A stretch of DNA of 5,419 bases from Methylomonas sp. (GTDB taxonomy: Bacteria; Pseudomonadota; Gammaproteobacteria; Methylococcales; Methylomonadaceae), in assembly GCA_026989715.1 (NCBI GenBank), contig JALSIU010000058.1:1-5419 (forward strand), read 5' to 3'. Under the pieces are notes generated by a model. It was not told where the DNA came from, did not search any database, and saw only the letters and a program-made list of their open reading frames with translations. Numbering within the stretch: position 1 is the stretch's first letter; the number at the start of each line of letters is the position of its first letter. Below are positions 1 through 5,419 of this stretch, piece by piece. The position numbers and the translations under genes were made by a program.

Positions 1-1164
1 ACTATTATCTTTACTACGCCGGCCTAAAACCTGAATTAAATGCCATCCAAACTGAGTTTGTACGGGCGCACTGATTGCATTGATGGCCAATTTGCTCATT
101 GCTTTTTCAAAGGGCGGCACTAACAAGCCCGGCACAACCCAGCCTAAATCACCGCCTTTAATGGCAGAACCGGAGTCATCAGAATTGGCTTTCGCCAGCA
201 TGGCAAAATCATCACCATCGGCAATTCGTGCGGCAATCGCCGTTAAACGTGCCTTCGCCTCATCGTCACCGACCAATTCATTAGTTTTAATCAAAATATG
301 ACGCACATGCGTTTCAGTAATAATATGTTTATCCACGCCTGTAGTATCCATTAACTTAAGAATATGAAAGCCCCCCGGACTGCGAATAGGCTCCGATATA
401 TCTCCTTTTTGCATGGATTTTACATAATCAACAAATAAAGTCGGCACTCTATTCAAAGTACGCCAGCCTAAACTGCCGCCTTGCAAAGCATTAGAGCCAT
501 CGGAAATACTCACCGCCATTTTTTTAAAATCAGCTCCGGCGCGCAATTGTGCAACAGCCGCATCCGCCTCGGCTTTCTCTGCTTGAATAGTCGTAGCAGA
601 AGCCCCTTCCGGAATGGCAATTAAAATATGTCCCAACAAATATTGTACCTGTCTATCTTCGGCACTCATTTGCGTTTCTAAATAATGCTTAACCTCTTGC
701 TCAGACACTTTAATACGGCTACCGATTTCCTGGCTACGCAATTGATTAATGACGATTTCTTTACGCACATTTTCCCGAAACTCATTATAATCCATGCCTT
801 CTTTGTGTAATTCCTGTTTAAACTCATCCAATGTCAGATTATTTTGCCGCGCAATATTACGCAATGACTTATCCACAACCTGATCGCTGATATTCACGCC
901 CGCCCGCTTTGCAATTTGGCTTTGTAATTTATCAACAATAATGCGTTCTAGCACCTGCTTATACAGCACCAATTCAGGCGGCAACTGCACCTGATTGGCT
1001 CGCAATCGGCTGACAACCTTAGAAACCTCGATCGCCAATTCACTTTCTAAAACAATATCATCTTCAACTACCGCAACTATGCCATCTAAATACTCCACTG
1101 CCTGCACTTGCACACAGCATAGCCATAATAAAATCCCTATACTTAATTTAATTTTTTTTCTCAT
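1..1164 (-). CDS. surA: Periplasmic chaperone / peptidyl-prolyl isomerase SurA (3' end off the left edge)
   Basis: SurA escorts unfolded outer-membrane beta-barrel proteins, including LptD, through the periplasm to the BAM complex. The open frame runs from ATG (1164-1162) to base 1 without a stop, giving 388 residues; E. coli SurA has 428, so about 40 C-terminal residues are missing. Residues 1-22 are a signal peptide: basic start MRKKIK, hydrophobic core, likely cleavage after V-Q-A22. The SurA N-domain follows (about 24-150), opening with LDGIVAVVEDDIVLESEL. Parvulin domain 1 spans about 172-273 (LGHILIAIPE, GGSLGW, GGFHILK) and parvulin domain 2 about 283-383 (HVRHILIKT, GGDLGW, FGWHLIQVL). 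Domain 2 resembles the catalytically active second parvulin of E. coli SurA; activity here is inferred. The start lies 4 nt after the lptD stop with no good Shine-Dalgarno, so it is probably co-transcribed and translationally coupled. The family often continues with pdxA and rsmA, which are not visible here. The identification is secure. Confidence 0.97.
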   Translation of the reverse strand, partial: MRKKIKLSIGILLWLCCVQVQAVEYLDGIVAVVEDDIVLESELAIEVSKVVSRLRANQVQLPPELVLYKQVLERIIVDKLQSQIAKRAGVNISDQVVDKSLRNIARQNNLTLDEFKQELHKEGMDYNEFRENVRKEIVINQLRSQEIGSRIKVSEQEVKHYLETQMSAEDRQVQYLLGHILIAIPEGASATTIQAEKAEADAAVAQLRAGADFKKMAVSISDGSNALQGGSLGWRTLNRVPTLFVDYVKSMQKGDISEPIRSPGGFHILKLMDTTGVDKHIITETHVRHILIKTNELVGDDEAKARLTAIAARIADGDDFAMLAKANSDDSGSAIKGGDLGWVVPGLLVPPFEKAMSKLAINAISAPVQTQFGWHLIQVLGRRSKDNS

Positions 1165-1168
1165 CTGT

Positions 1169-3601
1169 CTAATAAATCGGTTTGCGATATCCTGGTACAT
1201 TATTGAACAAAAAGTTATCTAAATTATCACCTAGACTGGTAAAGCCTTTTAATTCAAATTGAAAAAATATGGAACTAGATGGCTCACTCCCGCCCGCCCC
1301 TTGGGTAACACTGCGAATATAACGCCGCGCAACCACTCGGATACGCCAGCAACAACTGTCTTTTTCAACACCATAAAAATATTCTAAATTAACCCCTTCC
1401 ACAAAAGAATAACGATACAAGCCTACCACACTCCAGCCATCATAAATGGGCACAATCGCCGAGGCAGTAATTTGGTTTTGCGCTTGCTGAGTCTCGCGTT
1501 GCATACGGTAACGATACCCAATATTAAAAATATAGTCATTATTGATACCATGATAGCTTAAATCCGCATTACCACGATCAATTGCCTTATTTTTATGGCT
1601 CCACTGCATACTGGAGGTAAATTTTATTTCATCGGTAATCTCACTACTCACTTCCGTGATTAAATTAGACAACAACTCATCATGTACAGCATCGCCTGAT
1701 AAATTAACGCGCCTATCGGCAAAATAAAAAATCTCCCCCACCGACAGCTTTAGCCGGTCACGGCCATTACCCACTAAGCGCGTTGTTAACGCCGCCGTGA
1801 TTTGATTGGTATTTTGGGTTTTATCGACACCATTAAAAACATTATCCCGAAACAAAGAGCTACTATTAAAATCATACAAAGAGGTATCAAAGTTAGGAAT
1901 ATCGCTTTGGTCAACATAAGGCACATATAAATAAAACAATCGCGGCTCAATGGTATGCGTTAATGAGGCAAAATTGCGCTCAAAAAACAAACCGCTATCC
2001 AAAGAGACAATAGGCAATGTTTTACTTAAATTACTCCCTCTGTTTTGAGAGGCATTCAGCCAATATTGTGTATGCTGCAATGCAAATTTAGGGATAATAA
2101 ATCCCCCCTGACTCATAAATGGAAAACTAATGGACGGCTTAAGATTTAAACGCTGACCAGTGGGTTGTCCATCAGGGAAATGGCGTTGAAACACTACATA
2201 TTCACTATCTAAAGCTAAATCGACCGCGCCCCCCGCCGGCAAACCTGCCACCGTTTTATGCATATCCAACTTAAGCTGTGGCAAACGTCGATAAGGTACA
2301 TTGGCATCACTTTGTGCAGGGTCTATATTTTGATAATTTTCAATACGGGTTGAAAAAGACATCCAAGGCAGATTAATGTCATAACTGGCACTACTACGCA
2401 AATAACGATTACGGTTATTAATCCCTAAATTGCCATCCAAATCAGAAAAATAAGCACTATCTGATACAAAATTAGCATCCCAAGACAGCCTCATTTGCGG
2501 ACTAAAATAAGTCGTATGCTGATAACTCCCTCCCCAACGCAGTTCTTTAGTCACATTATCCTCAGGCATGACCTCCACATTAATTTGCCCCTGCGAATTT
2601 TTCCATAAATAGCGAAAATCCGTCCCCATCATAAAACCCCTTTTACTCATATATCGCGGGGTCAAAATGGCATCAAAATTAGGGGCAATATTCCAATAAA
2701 AAGGTAAGCTAAAATCAAAGCCATTACGTTGCGACATACCAAAATTGGGCGACAACAAACCACTCAAACGCCTATCATCTATCGGAAATGAGCCGTATGG
2801 AAAATACATAATCGGTAAATTCTTAAACTCCAACCAACCATGCTTAATGGAGGCGCGGCCGGTCTCATCATTAATCTTCATCTTAGAGGCATGCAACATC
2901 CAATCTTGATTACCGGGCTCACAACGCGTATAAGCCACCTCTTTCAGGCGGCTTAAAAAAGAATTTTCTCGATAAATCACCTCGGCACGCCCACGCCCTG
3001 GTGAAGATGGCAATAAAAACAGTGCGTTGCGTAAGATACTTTTATTATCGGCTAAATTAACACGCGCCGAATCCCCATAAAAAGCAAAACCGGCATCTTT
3101 ATAAATAATATCGCCATACAAACCCAACTCTTGTGAAGCCTTATTATAATCGGCTTGATCGGCCTGAATAAACTGATCAGCCCGCTGGTAATGAATATCC
3201 CCATAAAAGCGTATCGCATCGCTATCAAACACTTCACTACCATCGGCATACACATCCGCCGGCGTTACTTGACGCAAAGCCTTATCTGCATAAAAAACAG
3301 GCTGAATAGCATCCTTGGAACGGCACATACCCCAAGGGTCTTTAGTAAACTCCGCACGCAAAGCTTTAAACGCCTGCTCCTGGTAAGGATTAAAACTATC
3401 ATTAAACCACCACCAAACATTTTTATCGGGATACTCCTTTTTAGGCACTTTGGGCAACTTGCCCTGCTCAGGCGCAACGCATCCCCACTGCCCTGTGACT
3501 CTATGTTTTTTACAATTCCAACCGGCACCACTTGCCTCAACGCAACTCACCATAGTCAACAGCAAAGCGAGACTTAAAAAAATAGCAGGGCGAAGCAACA
3601 T
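1169..3601 (-). CDS. lptD: LPS-assembly outer-membrane protein LptD
   Basis: LptD forms, with the lipoprotein LptE, the outer-membrane translocon that receives LPS from the periplasmic Lpt bridge and places it in the outer leaflet. The gene is complete, with 810 residues from the ATG at 3601-3599 (E. coli: 784). A GTG two codons upstream (3607) is an alternative start; neither has a clear ribosome site. Residues 1-23 are a signal peptide, likely cut after V-E-A23. An LptA/OstA-like jelly-roll domain covers about 95-230 (YADKALRQVT, repeated YGD motifs). The LptD barrel covers about 235-788 and includes the conserved segment FPYGSFPIDDRRLSGLLSP (267-285). C227 (TRCEP) and the adjacent pair C750-C751 (DSCCWRIRV) match the disulfide cysteines of E. 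coli LptD; C30 would be the fourth partner. C41 and C93 are additional. C20 resembles a poor lipobox but falls within the predicted signal peptide. The gene is followed 4 nt later by surA, its own chaperone. No frameshift is seen. Confidence 0.97.
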   Translation of the reverse strand: MLLRPAIFLSLALLLTMVSCVEASGAGWNCKKHRVTGQWGCVAPEQGKLPKVPKKEYPDKNVWWWFNDSFNPYQEQAFKALRAEFTKDPWGMCRSKDAIQPVFYADKALRQVTPADVYADGSEVFDSDAIRFYGDIHYQRADQFIQADQADYNKASQELGLYGDIIYKDAGFAFYGDSARVNLADNKSILRNALFLLPSSPGRGRAEVIYRENSFLSRLKEVAYTRCEPGNQDWMLHASKMKINDETGRASIKHGWLEFKNLPIMYFPYGSFPIDDRRLSGLLSPNFGMSQRNGFDFSLPFYWNIAPNFDAILTPRYMSKRGFMMGTDFRYLWKNSQGQINVEVMPEDNVTKELRWGGSYQHTTYFSPQMRLSWDANFVSDSAYFSDLDGNLGINNRNRYLRSSASYDINLPWMSFSTRIENYQNIDPAQSDANVPYRRLPQLKLDMHKTVAGLPAGGAVDLALDSEYVVFQRHFPDGQPTGQRLNLKPSISFPFMSQGGFIIPKFALQHTQYWLNASQNRGSNLSKTLPIVSLDSGLFFERNFASLTHTIEPRLFYLYVPYVDQSDIPNFDTSLYDFNSSSLFRDNVFNGVDKTQNTNQITAALTTRLVGNGRDRLKLSVGEIFYFADRRVNLSGDAVHDELLSNLITEVSSEITDEIKFTSSMQWSHKNKAIDRGNADLSYHGINNDYIFNIGYRYRMQRETQQAQNQITASAIVPIYDGWSVVGLYRYSFVEGVNLEYFYGVEKDSCCWRIRVVARRYIRSVTQGAGGSEPSSSIFFQFELKGFTSLGDNLDNFLFNNVPGYRKPIY

Positions 3602-3715
3602 ACACACTAAGAAATTTAAAATTAAAAAAATCTGCTCAAACCTAAGGTAACTAGGTAGAATATTCAGACAGCAACCGATAATTTTACCTTACTTTAACCA
3701 GCTCTTGATAAAAGA
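3602..3715. promoter_or_regulatory. Divergent intergenic region between lptD-surA and amgK-murU
   Basis: These 114 bases separate the start codons of two divergent operons, so promoters for both are expected here. The stretch is A+T-rich, with an A/T run at 3611-3630. On the plus strand, TAGAAT (3656-3661) and GATAAT (3677-3682) each match five of six bases of the sigma-70 -10 box. On the minus strand, TAAAAT (complement of 3681-3686) does as well and lies partly over GATAAT. None has a convincing -35 box at 16-18 bp. Short repeats are present: ACCTA/TAGGT inverted (3640-3644 and 3652-3656), AGGTA twice in direct orientation (3645-3649 and 3653-3657), and AAGGTAA/TTACCTT inverted (3644-3650 and 3684-3690). 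The regulatory role follows from position; the exact boxes are guesses. Confidence 0.5.
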
Positions 3716-4723
3716 ATGACAATCACACCCCATGACGACAGAGAAAAAGCCATTCTGCAATGGCTAAGTGATGACCTGCACTTAACAATCACCCGGTTTC
3801 AGCCTGCTTCCAGTGATGCCAGTTTTAGACGTTACTATAGAATAGAACACGAACGGCAAAGCTATATCGTCATGGATGCCCCGCCGGAAAAAGAAGACAC
3901 TGCCCCTTTTATTAAAGTCGCGCAACTGTTTCAACAAGCACACATCAATGTGCCCAACATTGTGCAACAAAATACCTGGCAAGGCTTTTTATTGCTCGAA
4001 GATTTCGGATCGACATGCTATTTAGACCGACTAAATGACAACAATGCCACCCCCTTATACACGGACGCGCTCAACAGCCTCCTGCAATTGCAAAGCCATA
4101 TCAAGCCACAAGACTGCAACCTTCCCCCATACAACGCCGCCCTACTGCAAACAGAACTGCAATTATTTAGCGACTGGTTTTTAAGCCGGCAATGCCAATA
4201 CACTTTAAACGGCCGTGAATTGCAAATGCTGGACAGCAGCTATCAATTACTGATTGAATCAGCGTTGCAACAAGCGCAAGTCTGTGTACACAGAGACTAC
4301 CACTCGCGCAATTTAATGTATGTTCCCCACAACAACCCTGGCATTATTGATTTTCAAGATGCCGTGATAGGCCCTATTACTTATGATGCCGTGTCTTTAT
4401 TAAGAGACTGCTATATTCGTTGGCCGGATACGCTTATCGAGCAACAACGTGCGGCCTATTACCAACAGCTCAAACAAGCCGGCCTCATCCATTGCGCTTA
4501 CCCGCAATTTTGCCGTGATTTTGATTTAATGGGCATCCAGCGACATTTAAAAGCCATCGGCATTTTCTCACGCCTTAATATTCGCGACGGCAAACCCGCC
4601 TACTTAAAAGATATTCCGCGCACCCTGCATTACGTCATACAAATCAGCAGGCAATACCCCGAACTGCAAGCCCTGCACCAATTCTTAAACGAATGTATTT
4701 TACCCATTAGCCGGCAAATATGA
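3716..4723 (+). CDS. amgK: N-acetylmuramate/N-acetylglucosamine anomeric kinase AmgK
   Basis: AmgK phosphorylates the anomeric hydroxyl of MurNAc (and GlcNAc) with ATP in the cytoplasm, giving MurNAc alpha-1-phosphate for MurU. The 335-residue protein is close to the family's usual length and has the aminoglycoside-phosphotransferase (APH) kinase fold. Visible motifs in order are: SSDASFRRYYRI (32-43) in the N-lobe; YIVMDAPPEKED (50-61), typical of this family; the hinge-like LLLEDFG (92-98); the catalytic loop CVHRDYHSRNL (190-200), with D194 as presumed base; and IIDFQDA (210-216), with D212 as presumed magnesium ligand. These motifs and the downstream murU separate it from antibiotic-modifying APH enzymes. 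The start is the ATG at 3716; the bases before it (GATAAAAGA) give only a weak, close-spaced ribosome site. Its stop overlaps murU by 4 nt. The function is assigned by family and neighbour, not measured here. Confidence 0.95.
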   Translation: MTITPHDDREKAILQWLSDDLHLTITRFQPASSDASFRRYYRIEHERQSYIVMDAPPEKEDTAPFIKVAQLFQQAHINVPNIVQQNTWQGFLLLEDFGSTCYLDRLNDNNATPLYTDALNSLLQLQSHIKPQDCNLPPYNAALLQTELQLFSDWFLSRQCQYTLNGRELQMLDSSYQLLIESALQQAQVCVHRDYHSRNLMYVPHNNPGIIDFQDAVIGPITYDAVSLLRDCYIRWPDTLIEQQRAAYYQQLKQAGLIHCAYPQFCRDFDLMGIQRHLKAIGIFSRLNIRDGKPAYLKDIPRTLHYVIQISRQYPELQALHQFLNECILPISRQI

Positions 4724-5391
4724 TGCAAGCCATGATTCTAGCCGCAGGGCGCGGCGCAAGAATGCGCCCCCTAACCGACCACACCCCGAAACCATTACTA
4801 GCCGTTGCCGGCAAACCCTTAATTGAATACACCGTCGAAGCCTTAGTACGCGCAGGGTTCCACGAAATTATCATTAACTTAGCGTATTTAGGGGCGCAAA
4901 TTGCCGACTACCTTGGCGATGGCACGCGCTACCAAGCCAACATTCGCTATTCCTATGAAGGAGAAACCGGCTTAGAAACCGCCGGCGGCATCAAAAAAGC
5001 ACTGCCCCTGCTGGGCGACCGCCCGTTTTTAGTCGTCAATGCCGATATTTTCTGTGATTTTAATTTTGCTGATTTACGCGCCACCCCCATAAAACTTGCC
5101 CACCTGATACTAATCAACAACCCCGCTCACCACCCCGCCGGCGACTTTGCCATTGATGCACACGCCATATTGAGCCACACGCAACAGCCAAAATATACCT
5201 TTAGCGGCATTGGCGTATATCACCCCGACTTATTTCGCACCCTGCCGCCCGGTAAAGCCGCCCTCGCCCCCTTATTAAAGTCCGCCATGCAACACGACAT
5301 GATTACCGGTGCGCGACACACAGGCTTTTGGATGGATATAGGCACTCCGGAAAGGCTGGCAGAACTGGATACAGCCCTTAAGTCAAAATAA
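4720..5391 (+). CDS. murU: N-acetylmuramate alpha-1-phosphate uridylyltransferase MurU
   Basis: MurU transfers UMP from UTP to MurNAc-1-phosphate, producing UDP-MurNAc and diphosphate. This completes the recycling shunt begun by AmgK and feeds MurC without MurA or MurB. The protein has 223 residues and is a single GT-A nucleotidyltransferase domain. The N-terminal signature LAAGRGARMRPLTDHTPKP (7-25) holds the glycine/arginine nucleotide loop and K24. It is followed by ETAGG (86-90), VVNADI (105-110) with presumed metal ligand D109, the sugar-side FSGIGVY (161-167), and FWMDIGTPERL (203-213) with the second presumed metal ligand D206. It lacks the extra C-terminal acetyltransferase-type repeats of GlmU and is shorter than typical RmlA or GalU, which supports MurU. 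ATG at 4720 gives the classic ATGA overlap with the amgK stop; ATG at 4723 gives MQAMILAAG, which better matches the usual MKAMILAAG start of the family. Codons ending in C are frequent. Confidence 0.94.
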   Translation: MMQAMILAAGRGARMRPLTDHTPKPLLAVAGKPLIEYTVEALVRAGFHEIIINLAYLGAQIADYLGDGTRYQANIRYSYEGETGLETAGGIKKALPLLGDRPFLVVNADIFCDFNFADLRATPIKLAHLILINNPAHHPAGDFAIDAHAILSHTQQPKYTFSGIGVYHPDLFRTLPPGKAALAPLLKSAMQHDMITGARHTGFWMDIGTPERLAELDTALKSK

Positions 5392-5419
5392 GTACGGCTT
5401 TCCATTTACCCCCATATCC
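5392..5419. other. Short tail after murU, no feature seen
   Basis: After the murU TAA there are 28 bases to the window edge. They contain no stem-loop with a T-run that would make a terminator, and no start codon with a ribosome site. Whether the operon continues cannot be judged. Confidence 0.6.

Noticed and set aside
80..301. Plus-strand 73-codon frame inside surA
   Set aside because: It is antisense to the second parvulin domain of SurA and low in complexity (S/A-rich), so it is a shadow frame.
995..1222. Plus-strand 75-codon frame across the lptD-surA junction with a hydrophobic stretch
   Set aside because: The hydrophobic run is the reverse reading of the surA signal-peptide region and the lptD 3' end; there is no start context and no family resemblance.
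3155..3577. Plus-strand open frame of 140 codons antisense to the 5' part of lptD
   Set aside because: It lies wholly opposite a confidently identified lptD, has no recognisable domain and no ribosome site; it is a by-product of lptD codon use.
3533..3601. LptD as a lipoprotein, from M-V-S-C20 near the end of the signal peptide
   Set aside because: The lipobox is poor (M at -3), LptD is not lipidated in known systems, and a better signal-peptidase I site (V-E-A) follows three residues later.
3655..3695. SigmaE-type promoter for lptD on the minus strand, suggested by a GTCTGA sequence (complement of 3664-3669)
   Set aside because: The GTCTGA half fits a sigmaE -10, but there is no GGAACTT-like -35 at the required spacing; GGTAAAA is a poor match and too close.
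3716..4723. Aminoglycoside-resistance phosphotransferase
   Set aside because: The kinase motifs are shared, but the MDAPPEKED segment, the length and the overlapping murU mark it as AmgK.
1..5419. Mobile element, CRISPR array, tRNA/rRNA or novel defence system
   Set aside because: The window is almost fully occupied by four recognised envelope genes; I saw no transposase, terminal repeats, regularly spaced repeats or RNA-gene structure.

Overview
The window is a chromosomal segment from a Gram-negative bacterium, most likely a gammaproteobacterium. It carries an LPS-type outer-membrane assembly pair (LptD, SurA) and a Pseudomonas-type muramic-acid recycling pair (AmgK, MurU). The recycling pair is known from Pseudomonas and many other Gram-negatives but is missing from the E. 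coli K-12 lineage, so an enteric host is unlikely. The DNA leans to A+T in lptD/surA and is richer in C within murU. I cannot name a genus; an aquatic gammaproteobacterium outside the enterics (for example methanotroph-like) is only a guess.

Layout: bases 1-1164 hold the first 388 codons of surA on the minus strand, with its 3' end beyond the left edge. Bases 1169-3601 hold a complete minus-strand lptD (810 codons from ATG), which ends 4 nt before surA begins. Bases 3602-3715 form a divergent, A+T-rich intergenic region that must hold the start signals for both directions. Bases 3716-4723 hold plus-strand amgK, which overlaps murU (4720-5391) by 4 nt. The last 28 bases show no feature.

The two halves serve the cell envelope in different ways. 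SurA is the periplasmic chaperone that delivers beta-barrel proteins, LptD among them, to the BAM complex, and LptD inserts LPS into the outer leaflet. AmgK and MurU convert MurNAc recovered from peptidoglycan turnover into UDP-MurNAc, bypassing GlcNAc-enolpyruvate synthesis by MurA/MurB. Both are recognised gene pairs, and I see no mobile element, CRISPR array, RNA gene or unknown system here. The points worth a second look are small: six cysteines in mature LptD instead of the E. coli four, the lack of good Shine-Dalgarno sequences at all four starts, short repeats and facing -10-like boxes between the divergent operons, and a strand-wide C-over-G bias.
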